DNA from: CAVSJJ01 sp963771015
GTDB taxonomy: Bacteria > Actinomycetota > Actinomycetes > Actinomycetales > Dermatophilaceae
Assembly (NCBI GenBank): GCA_963771015.1
Contig: CAVYRN010000012.1
Location: forward strand, 1 to 64,000
Length of the DNA stretch: 64,000 bases
Reading direction: 5' to 3'
Shown here: positions 57,621 through 64,000 of the stretch, piece after piece
How positions within the stretch are numbered: the stretch's first letter is position 1
How the letters are laid out: the number at the start of each line of letters is the position of its first letter
Position numbers and translations under genes: made by a program
Notes under the pieces: generated by a model
Told to the model about the DNA's origin: nothing
The model's input: only the letters and a program-made list of their open reading frames with translations
The model's database searches: none

Positions 57621-59188
57621 TGTGGCTCCTGGTCCGGGGTGGGGTCGGGGGTGGGATCGGTCGTCTCGGGCCCCTCGGCGGGCGCGGCATACCGTTCCTC
57701 GAGGGGCGGTCGCTCGGGTACCGCCAGGGCCTCGATGACCCCGGACAGCTTGCCGAGCTGACGGTTGATGTCGTCGCGCCGGGCGGCGAGGGTGTTGACC
57801 TCCTCGCGGGCCCGCTCGACGGCGGCCCGGGCCTCGGCCCGCAGCCGTTCGGCGTGGCTTCGGGCGTCCTCCGACGCACGGACGATCTCCGCCCGTGCCG
57901 CTCGGTGTGCCTCGTGGGCCTCGAGCTGGAAGCGCTCGACGTCGGCGGCCGTACGCTCGCGGACGAGTCTGGCGCCCGACTCGGCCTCGGCGAGCCGGCG
58001 TGCCGCTCGCTCCTCGGCCTCGGCGGCGCGGCTCTGGGCGGCGGCGACGATCTGTTCGGCCTCGCGCTCGGCGCTCTCGCGGGTGCGTTGTGCGTCGGAC
58101 TGTGCCGCCGTGAGGATCGCCGTGGCCTGCGACCGGAGTGCCGCCGCCTCGGACTCGGCCTCGGAGACCCTGTCCTTGGCCTTCGCGGTCGCCCCGGCGA
58201 GCAGGGTCTGGGCACGCTCGCGGTTCTGTTTGAGGCGGGTCAGGAGGTCCTGGTGGTGCTGGCGCTCCCGGGACCGGGTCTCGACCTCGGCGTTGTCGAG
58301 GATGGACCGGACCGTCCGTTGCGCCCACGCGAGGTGGGCGTTCGCGGACTCGAGGACGGCCTCGGCCTCGGCCTGCGACTGGGCGGCCAATGCCTCGGCC
58401 TTCGCCTGGGCCTGGGCGTGCATGGACTCGCGGGTCGCCGAGGCGTTCTCCTCGTCCCGGGCCAGGGAGGACAGCCGTTCGGCGATGTCCTGCTCGACCT
58501 CGGCCAACAGTGCCGCGGCGGCCTCCTCGGCCTCCGCGCGCTGCCGGCTCGTCTGGGAGCTCGTCTCCTGGCGCAGCTGCTCGAGCTCGGTGTGGACGCG
58601 CTCACGGGTCTGGTCGAGCTCGAGGATCCGCGCGGTCTCCTGCTCGGTGATGCGCGCGAGGACGACGTCGTGTTCGGCCTGGGCGTCGGCGATGATCTCG
58701 GTGGCCCGGTTCCGCGCCGCCTCGAGGCGGGCCTCGGCCTCCTCGCCCGCCGCGGCGAGGGCCTCGTCGGTCGCCTTGCTCGCGCGGGCCCGCAGCAGTG
58801 ACGCCTGGTCGGCGGCGTCGGCAAGAACCGTCTCGGCCTCTTCGCGGGCCTCGGCGAGGCGCCGGTCCGCTTCGGCCCGCAGGGTGGCCAGCTGGCCCTC
58901 GATCTCGCGGAGCTCCATGGCCGCCCGGGCCGTCTCCTCGCGCACGCGAGCGGAGTCGACCCGGACCGTCTCGGCCTCGGCGTGCGCGTCGGCGCGCAGC
59001 TGGTCGGCCAGCGCCTGGGCGCGGGCCAGCAGGGTGAGCGCCTCGGTGCCCGGCTCGGGGATGGTGCCGGGGTGCCGGTCGGCACCCTCAGACGGCCTCG
59101 AGACCGGCTGGCTGCCCCCGTCCGCGGTCGTCGGCATGGTGGCGGTCGCCTCCTCCGCCGACGTCATCTGCCCGAGATCGAGATCCAC
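57617..59188 (-). CDS. Coiled-coil protein, DivIVA-partner / filament-type
   Basis: 523 residues, nearly entirely coiled coil rich in Ala, Glu and Arg (EARAAVERAREEVNTLAARR, EETARAAMELREIEGQLATL). It lacks a clear DivIVA head. Proteins of this kind (Scy/FilP-like) form filaments at growth poles in streptomycetes. GTG 59188 is taken as start because GATTAT sits exactly six bases upstream (leaderless pattern); ATG 59167 is the alternative. It overlaps the DivIVA-domain gene, which strongly suggests one functional unit. Confidence 0.75.
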   Translation of the reverse strand: MDLDLGQMTSAEEATATMPTTADGGSQPVSRPSEGADRHPGTIPEPGTEALTLLARAQALADQLRADAHAEAETVRVDSARVREETARAAMELREIEGQLATLRAEADRRLAEAREEAETVLADAADQASLLRARASKATDEALAAAGEEAEARLEAARNRATEIIADAQAEHDVVLARITEQETARILELDQTRERVHTELEQLRQETSSQTSRQRAEAEEAAAALLAEVEQDIAERLSSLARDEENASATRESMHAQAQAKAEALAAQSQAEAEAVLESANAHLAWAQRTVRSILDNAEVETRSRERQHHQDLLTRLKQNRERAQTLLAGATAKAKDRVSEAESEAAALRSQATAILTAAQSDAQRTRESAEREAEQIVAAAQSRAAEAEERAARRLAEAESGARLVRERTAADVERFQLEAHEAHRAARAEIVRASEDARSHAERLRAEARAAVERAREEVNTLAARRDDINRQLGKLSGVIEALAVPERPPLEERYAAPAEGPETTDPTPDPTPDQEPQ

Positions 59189-59194
59189 CGGCCC

Positions 59195-59200
59195 ATAATC
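59195..59200 (-). promoter_or_regulatory. -10 box, leaderless promoter of the coiled-coil operon
   Basis: On the minus strand GATTAT is followed by six bases and then GTG. It keeps the second A and last T of the TAnnnT consensus. Confidence 0.45.
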
Positions 59201-59291
59201 GCAGACTCCGTGGGCTGCTGCCGACCCCCCAGCGTGGACAAGACAGGTCAGCCGCCCCATGGTCGCGGGCCGTGGTGGCGGCCGGAGGCGG

Positions 59292-59297
59292 TAGATT
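59292..59297 (+). promoter_or_regulatory. Putative -10 box of metK
   Basis: TAGATT; the transcript would begin near 59304 with a leader of about 27 bases. No S-adenosylmethionine riboswitch fits in that space. Confidence 0.5.
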
Positions 59298-59330
59298 GTC
59301 CGCCGATCCCGCACGATGAAGGAGTGCCAC

Positions 59331-60539
59331 TTGTCCGCGCGCCTGTTCACGTCCGAGTCCGTCACCGAAGGACACCCGGACAAGATCTGCGACCAGATCT
59401 CCGACGCCATCCTCGACGCCATGATCGAACAGGATCCGCGGAGCCGTGTCGCCGTGGAGACGCTCGTGACGACCGGTCTGGTCCACGTCGCGGGGGAGGT
59501 GACGACGGAGGCCTACGTCGAGATCCCTCGGATCGTCCGGGACACCGTCCTGCGGATCGGCTATGACTCCTCGACCAAGGGCTTCGACGGGGCGTCGTGC
59601 GGCGTCGAGGTCTCGATCGGCCAGCAGAGCCCGGACATCGCCCAGGGCGTCGACACGGCATACGAGTCCCGGACCGGCGGCGTGGACCCGCTCGACAAGC
59701 AGGGGGCGGGCGACCAGGGGCTGATGTTCGGCTACGCCTGCGACGACACCGCCGAGCTGATGCCGCTCCCCATCCAGCTCGCGCATCGGCTCGCGGAGCG
59801 GCTGTCGGCGGTCCGCAAGTCCCACGAGCTGCCCTACCTCCGCCCGGACGGCAAGACCCAGGTCACCATCGCCTACGACGGGGTCACGGCGATCGGCCTC
59901 GACACCGTCGTCGTCTCGACCCAGCACGCCGAGGACATCTCCATCGACGGGATGCTGGCACCGGACATCCGGGAGCACGTCATCGCCCCGGTGCTCGCCG
60001 ACCTCGAGGCGAGCGGCATCCACCTCGACACCTCTGACCACCGCATCCTGGTCAACCCCACCGGCAAGTTCGTCGTGGGCGGCCCGATGGGGGATGCCGG
60101 GCTCACCGGCCGGAAGATCATCGTCGACACCTACGGCGGCATGGCCCGCCATGGGGGCGGCGCGTTCTCCGGCAAGGACCCGAGCAAGGTCGACCGGTCC
60201 GCCGCCTACGCGACGCGCTGGGTCGCCAAGAACGTGGTCGCGGCCGGTCTGGCCAGGCGCTGCGAGGTCCAGGTCGCCTACGCCATCGGCAAGGCGCAGC
60301 CGGTCGGTCTCTACGTCGAGACGTTCGGCACCGAGAGCGTGCCCGCGGAGAAGATCCAGGCGGCCATCACGTCGGTGTTCGACCTGCGCCCCGCCGCCAT
60401 CCTCGACGAGCTGGACCTGCTGCGCCCGATCTACGCCCGGACCGCGGCGTACGGCCACTTCGGCCGGGTCGCCGAGGGTGGGGCGTTCACCTGGGAGCAG
60501 ACCAACCGTGTCGAGGAGCTGCAGCGCGCCGCCGGCTGA
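59331..60539 (+). CDS. metK: S-adenosylmethionine synthetase
   Basis: 402 residues. FTSESVTEGHPDKICDQISD (about 5-24), GAGDQGLMFGYACDDTAE (about 125-142) and GGGAFSGKDPSKVDRSAAYA (about 276-295) are the MetK signatures. The start is taken as TTG 59331: AAGGAG (59319-59324) sits six bases before it. ATG 59316 would place the ribosome-binding site inside the gene and add an unconserved MKECH lead. Rare start codon in a core gene. Followed by a strong hairpin. Confidence 0.96.
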   Translation: MSARLFTSESVTEGHPDKICDQISDAILDAMIEQDPRSRVAVETLVTTGLVHVAGEVTTEAYVEIPRIVRDTVLRIGYDSSTKGFDGASCGVEVSIGQQSPDIAQGVDTAYESRTGGVDPLDKQGAGDQGLMFGYACDDTAELMPLPIQLAHRLAERLSAVRKSHELPYLRPDGKTQVTIAYDGVTAIGLDTVVVSTQHAEDISIDGMLAPDIREHVIAPVLADLEASGIHLDTSDHRILVNPTGKFVVGGPMGDAGLTGRKIIVDTYGGMARHGGGAFSGKDPSKVDRSAAYATRWVAKNVVAAGLARRCEVQVAYAIGKAQPVGLYVETFGTESVPAEKIQAAITSVFDLRPAAILDELDLLRPIYARTAAYGHFGRVAEGGAFTWEQTNRVEELQRAAG

Positions 60540-60555
60540 CCGCCTCTCCATAGTC

Positions 60556-60590
60556 CGAGCCCGCCCCGGCGACGCCGGTCGGCGGGCTCG
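60556..60590 (+). terminator. metK terminator
   Basis: CGAGCCCGCC and GGCGGGCTCG form a 10-bp outer stem; inside it CCGGC-GAC-GCCGG makes a second 5-bp stem with a two-base bulge. Immediately followed by the priA -10 box. Confidence 0.8.
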
Positions 60591-60592
60591 GC

Positions 60593-60598
60593 TAGGTT
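60593..60598 (+). promoter_or_regulatory. -10 box, leaderless promoter of priA
   Basis: TAGGTT, six bases (CGCGCC), then ATG 60605. No ribosome-binding site is present. Confidence 0.6.
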
Positions 60599-60604
60599 CG
60601 CGCC

Positions 60605-62710
60605 ATGGGTCAGACAGTCGGGTCGGCGGGGCACGGCGACCGCCCGGGCTCCGAAGGGTCCGAGCCGGAGGCCGAACAGCTCGCCCTCCTCCGCACCCCG
60701 GCCCCCCGCCGGCATCGGGCCGCCCGGGCCGCCGAGCCGCCCGCCGAGAAGGACCCGGTCGCGGTCGTCCAGGTCGACACGGGCCTGGCCCACCTCGACC
60801 GCCCGTTCGAGTACACCGTCCCCGTCGCGCTGGCCGACGCGGCCCAGCCGGGCGTTCGGGTCAAGGTGCGCTTCGCCGGGAAGGACCGCGACGGGTTCGT
60901 TCTCGCCCGTCGAGCCGACGCCGAGCACGAGGGGCGGCTGGCGCCGTTGCGCCGGGTCGTGTCGCCGGAACCGGTGCTGACGCCATCCGTGCTCGCCGCG
61001 GCGCGGTCCGTGGCCGACCGGTATGCCGGCACCCTCGGCGACGTCCTTCGGCTCGCCGTGCCGCCCCGGCATGCGACCGCCGAACGGAACCTTCCACCCG
61101 AGCCGCTCGGCCCCGCGCCGGCGAGGGAGGGGGGACGCGAGGCGGCCGCGTGGGCGGCATACCCCGCCGGTGCCTCGTTCCTGACCCGGGTGACGGGGGG
61201 ACAGAGCCCGGCCGCCGCGCTGCTCGCCCTCCCGGCCACCGACCGGGCCCACGACTGGCCCCGGCTGCTTGCCGAGGCGGCCGCGGCGGCCCACTCCGGC
61301 GGGCGAGGGGCACTCCTCGTCGTCCCCGACCATCGGGACGTCACCCGCGTCGACGCGGCGCTCACCGAGGTGCTCGGGGACGGGCGCCATGTCCGGCTCA
61401 CGGCGGACCAGGGGCCGCAGGCGCGCTACACGGCCTTCCTGTCCCTGCTGCGCGGTCACGTCCGGGTCGTCGTCGGCACCCGGGCCGCGGCCTTCGCGCC
61501 GGTTCGCGAGCTCGGGCTGGTGGTGTGGTGGGACGACGGCGACGATCTGCACGAGGAGCCCCGAGCCCCGTACCCCCACATCCGGGAGATCCTGCTGGCC
61601 CGGGCGCGCGTCGAGGCTGCGGCGGTCCTCGTGGCCGGGTACGCCCGGTCGGCCGCCCTCGAGCAGCTGCTCGAGACGGGACTGCTCAAGCCCATCGACC
61701 CGCCCCGGTCGGCCCTGCGTTCGGCGGCGCCCAGGGTGCGTGTGGCGGGCGAGGGCGGCGAGGCCGAGCGCGACCCCGCGGCGGCCCTTGCCCACCTGCC
61801 GTCGACCGGGTGGCGGGTCGCCAAGGAGGCGCTGGCGTCCGGCCCCGTCCTGGTCCAGGTGCCCCGCCGCGGCTACCTCCCGGCCCTGTCCTGCCAGGAC
61901 TGCCGTCGCCCGGCTCGCTGCCCGCACTGCGGTGGCCCGCTCGGCCTGGCCCGGGCGGACGTGGCGCCGGCCTGCCGGTGGTGCGGGCGTGAGCCCGCTG
62001 GGTTCAGCTGCCCGGCCTGCGGTAGCCACCGGTTCCGCTCCTCCGTCGTCGGCGCGCGGCGCACGGCGGAGGAGCTCGGCCGTGCGTTTCCCGGAGTCCC
62101 TGTGCAGACGTCGGGGTCCGGGGCGGTCCTCGACGCCGTCCCGGCGTCGCCTCGGCTCGTCATCGCCACGCCGGGCGCGGAGCCGGTCGCCGAGGGCGGG
62201 TATGCCGCGGCCCTCCTGCTCGACGCCTGGGCCCTGCTCGACCGCCCGGTGCTCACCGCCGGCGAGGAGGCGCTGCGCCGGTGGCTGGGTGCGGCGGCCC
62301 TCGTCCGCGGCGCCGCCGACGGGGGCGTCGTCGTGCTCGCCGGCGCGCCGGTCCACGCGACGATCCCGGCGGTCGAGGCCCTCGTCCGGTGGGACCCGGG
62401 GTGGTTCGCCGCCCGAGAGCTGGAGGAGCGGCGCGGGTTGCGGCTGCCGCCGACGGTGGCCATGGCCTCGGTCACCGGGCCACGACGTGCGGTGGAGGCC
62501 ACCGTGTCCGGCGCCGGACTCGACGACGCCGTCGAGGTGCTCGGGCCGCTGCCGCTCGCCGAGGAGGGGGCTCGGTTGCTGCTGAGGGTGGACCTCGCGC
62601 ACGGCCCGGCACTGGCCGAGGCGCTGGCCGAGGCCAAGGCGGTGCGCAGCGCCCGCAAGGAGCCCGAGGGCATCACCGTCCGGCTCGACCCGCCGGATCC
62701 GAGCTTGTGA
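60605..62710 (+). CDS. priA: Primosomal protein N' (PriA), helicase-inactive actinobacterial type
   Basis: 701 residues. PriA restarts collapsed replication forks. The 3'-end-binding domain lies at about 50-150 (VDTGLAHLDRPFEYTVPVAL). The zinc-binding domain is intact: Cys430, 433, 439, 442 and 457, 460, 469, 472 (CQDCRRPARCPHC ... CRWCGREPAGFSCPAC). The helicase motifs are degraded: no Walker A GxxGxGKT exists in the expected region and the DEEH box is VWWDDGDDLHEE (about 308-319). Loss of ATPase motifs is typical of actinobacterial PriA. Full length for that type; the protein probably loads the replisome without unwinding. Confidence 0.93.
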   Translation: MGQTVGSAGHGDRPGSEGSEPEAEQLALLRTPAPRRHRAARAAEPPAEKDPVAVVQVDTGLAHLDRPFEYTVPVALADAAQPGVRVKVRFAGKDRDGFVLARRADAEHEGRLAPLRRVVSPEPVLTPSVLAAARSVADRYAGTLGDVLRLAVPPRHATAERNLPPEPLGPAPAREGGREAAAWAAYPAGASFLTRVTGGQSPAAALLALPATDRAHDWPRLLAEAAAAAHSGGRGALLVVPDHRDVTRVDAALTEVLGDGRHVRLTADQGPQARYTAFLSLLRGHVRVVVGTRAAAFAPVRELGLVVWWDDGDDLHEEPRAPYPHIREILLARARVEAAAVLVAGYARSAALEQLLETGLLKPIDPPRSALRSAAPRVRVAGEGGEAERDPAAALAHLPSTGWRVAKEALASGPVLVQVPRRGYLPALSCQDCRRPARCPHCGGPLGLARADVAPACRWCGREPAGFSCPACGSHRFRSSVVGARRTAEELGRAFPGVPVQTSGSGAVLDAVPASPRLVIATPGAEPVAEGGYAAALLLDAWALLDRPVLTAGEEALRRWLGAAALVRGAADGGVVVLAGAPVHATIPAVEALVRWDPGWFAARELEERRGLRLPPTVAMASVTGPRRAVEATVSGAGLDDAVEVLGPLPLAEEGARLLLRVDLAHGPALAEALAEAKAVRSARKEPEGITVRLDPPDPSL

Positions 62711-62725
62711 TGATCGACCGCTGAT

Positions 62726-62782
62726 CCGACTCCGGTGGGACGAGAGTCGGTCGGCGGTCGTGGTGCACCACGACCGCCGACC
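62726..62782 (+). terminator. Tandem hairpins between priA and def
   Basis: CCGACTC (62726-62732) and GAGTCGG (62744-62750) form one hairpin. From 62749 to 62782 a perfect 34-bp palindrome follows: GGTCGGCGGTCGTGGTG and CACCACGACCGCCGACC, with no spacer. The two share two bases. Probably priA transcription ends here, but a palindrome this perfect could also be a protein-binding site. The rest of the spacer to def (62783-62898) shows nothing else I can identify. Confidence 0.75.
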
Positions 62783-62898
62783 TCCACTGCAGCCAACGCA
62801 GGCCTGCTGGTGTGCGGTCCTGGTCCGAAGCTCGTCTCCCCGCTCCGCGGCCACCGAGCGGTCCGGCCTCCCCAGGGGCGCCTCGTACACTCACGCGC

Positions 62899-63444
62899 GT
62901 GTCCGTCCAGCGCATCCGCCTCTTCGGTGACCCGATCCTGCGTACCCCGGCCGAGCCCGTCGTCGACTTCGACAAGGAGCTTCGCCGTCTCGTCTCCGAC
63001 CTCACCGACACGATGCTCGACGCCGCCGGCGCCGGGCTGGCCGCCCCACAGCTGGGAGTCGGCCTGCGGGTGTTCACCTACCGGGTGGACGACCTCGTCG
63101 GCCACCTCGTCAACCCGGTGCTCAGCCTCGGCGAGGAAGAGGAGACCGACGGCGAGGGCTGCCTGTCCTTCCCCGGGCTGCGTTTCGACACGCCACGCCG
63201 GGTCACCGCCGTCGCCCGCGGCCTCAACGAGTTCGGCGAGCCGGTGACCGTCGAGGGCACCCACCTGCTGGCCCGGGCGATCCAGCACGAGACGGACCAC
63301 CTCGACGGTGTCCTCTTCATCGACCGGCTCGACCCCGAGCAGCGCCGGGAGGCGATGCGAGTGATCCGCGAGGCGGAGTGGTCCGGTGCGGCCGTTCCCG
63401 CCGTGCGGGCCAGCCCGCACCCCACCTTCGGCACCGGTCGCTGA
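62899..63444 (+). CDS. def: Peptide deformylase
   Basis: 181 residues. Removes formyl from nascent proteins. Motif 1 GAGLAAPQLGV (about 43-53), motif 2 EGCLSFPG (Cys ligand, about 87-94), motif 3 QHETDHLDG (His ligands and Glu, about 130-138). Type-1-like. It is directly followed by fmt, which attaches the formyl group; def-fmt pairing is conserved. GTG start. Confidence 0.96.
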   Translation: MSVQRIRLFGDPILRTPAEPVVDFDKELRRLVSDLTDTMLDAAGAGLAAPQLGVGLRVFTYRVDDLVGHLVNPVLSLGEEEETDGEGCLSFPGLRFDTPRRVTAVARGLNEFGEPVTVEGTHLLARAIQHETDHLDGVLFIDRLDPEQRREAMRVIREAEWSGAAVPAVRASPHPTFGTGR

Positions 63445-63468
63445 CCCACATCCCCGCGGAAGGACACC

Positions 63469-64000
63469 GTGCGCATCGTCTTCGCCGGAACCCCAGAGAC
63501 GGCCGTCCCGTCCCTCGAGGCGCTGCTCGACTCCGACCACGAGGTCGGCGCGGTGCTGACCCGCCCCGACGCCCGGTCCGGACGCGGCCGGGCCCTGGCC
63601 CCCTCGCCGGTCAAGGAGGCTGCGCTGCGGCACGGCATACCCGTCCTCACCCCGGCGAGCGCACGGGACGGCGAGTTCCAGGAGGCAGTGCGGGTGCTCG
63701 CCCCGGACGCGTGCGCGGTCGTCGCCTATGGCGCGCTGTTGCCCCAGGAGGTGCTCGACATCCCGGCTCACGGCTGGGTCAACCTCCACTTCTCGCTGCT
63801 GCCCGCCTGGCGCGGGGCGGCCCCGGTGCAGCGGGCCATCATGGCCGGTGACGAGGTGACCGGGGCGACGACCTTCCTCCTCGAGGCGGGCATGGACACC
63901 GGACCCATCCTCGGGGTCATGACCGAGGTCATCCGACCCGACGACACGGCGGGGACGCTGTTGGGTCGGCTCGCCACCGCCGGCGCGGGTCTTCTCGTCG
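63469..64000 (+). CDS. fmt: Methionyl-tRNA formyltransferase, 5' part (runs off window)
   Basis: The first 177 codons are in the window. Start MRIVFAGTPETAVPSLEALL is the FMT beginning (GTG 63469, AAGGA six bases upstream). The formyl-THF-binding block is complete: VVAYGALLPQEVLDIP, NLHFSLLPAWRGAAPVQRAI (the SLLP catalytic motif), and ATTFLLEAGMDTGPIL with the catalytic Asp. The C-terminal tRNA-binding domain lies beyond the window. Confidence 0.95.
   Translation, partial: MRIVFAGTPETAVPSLEALLDSDHEVGAVLTRPDARSGRGRALAPSPVKEAALRHGIPVLTPASARDGEFQEAVRVLAPDACAVVAYGALLPQEVLDIPAHGWVNLHFSLLPAWRGAAPVQRAIMAGDEVTGATTFLLEAGMDTGPILGVMTEVIRPDDTAGTLLGRLATAGAGLLV

Noticed and set aside
59316..59330. ATG start for metK at 59316
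   Set aside because: It would use up the AAGGAG ribosome-binding site as coding sequence and add residues not found in MetK; TTG 59331 fits better.
59204..59330. SAM riboswitch before metK
   Set aside because: The putative leader is only about 27 bases and no SAM aptamer core is visible.

Overview
The window is high-GC actinobacterial chromosome (roughly 70-73% G+C by eye; GTG starts and 4-base ATGA/GTGA overlaps are everywhere). Gene content points to the Micrococcales, probably the Intrasporangiaceae/Dermatophilaceae; that placement is inference from gene order and protein style, not from a tree. Almost everything is core genome. I see no prophage, insertion sequence, CRISPR array or tRNA.

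Layout. 1-940: 3' end of a 23S rRNA gene, 5S rRNA and a strong terminator. 1080-15818: a long co-directional block with the same order as the mycobacterial Rv1691-Rv1700 region (TPR protein, HAD phosphatase, small protein, tlyA, nadK, recN, steA, steB, pyrG, NUDIX). Two things are added here: a lysine/arginine-repeat protein before tlyA, and a MraY-like / MurJ-like / glycosyltransferase-4 trio between steB and pyrG. 15828-18502: a pair of palindromic repeats, a PPK2 kinase and a lipoprotein on the minus strand. 18809-30201: aspS, the biotin importer bioYMN, a minus-strand MMPL transporter with an acetyltransferase, a PadR regulator with its partner, rarA, fprA and two small membrane proteins. 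30306-40213: alaS-ruvX-mltG-aroE-prepilin peptidase-aroC-aroK-aroB-efp-nusB. 40342-43590: a 1,082-residue secreted multidomain protein. 43695-53803: a complete de novo UMP operon pyrR-pyrB-pyrC-carA-carB-pyrK-pyrD-pyrF behind a PyrR-binding RNA hairpin. 53913-56394: mihF-gmk-rpoZ-coaBC. 56460-59188 (minus): two coiled-coil DivIVA-type proteins. 59331-64000: metK, priA (helicase-dead type), def and the 5' part of fmt.

Working together: the pyr operon makes UMP from bicarbonate, glutamine and aspartate, and pyrG then makes CTP. The aro genes supply chorismate. mltG, steA/steB, the MraY/MurJ/GT4 trio, PadR-MMPL, the lipoprotein and the DivIVA-type pair all concern the cell envelope and growth.

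The most unusual signal is not a gene. The asymmetric octamer CGGCATAC (or GTATGCCG on the other strand) occurs about 47 times in 64 kb, plus two 7-of-8 matches. It lies in both orientations, in all three reading frames, across start codons and in spacers, where base composition predicts about two. This looks like a genome-wide recognition sequence (uptake, Chi-like, methylation or protein-binding) that I do not recognise as described. The translationally coupled steA-steB-MraY-like-MurJ-like-GT4 module is the best candidate for an undescribed protein system.
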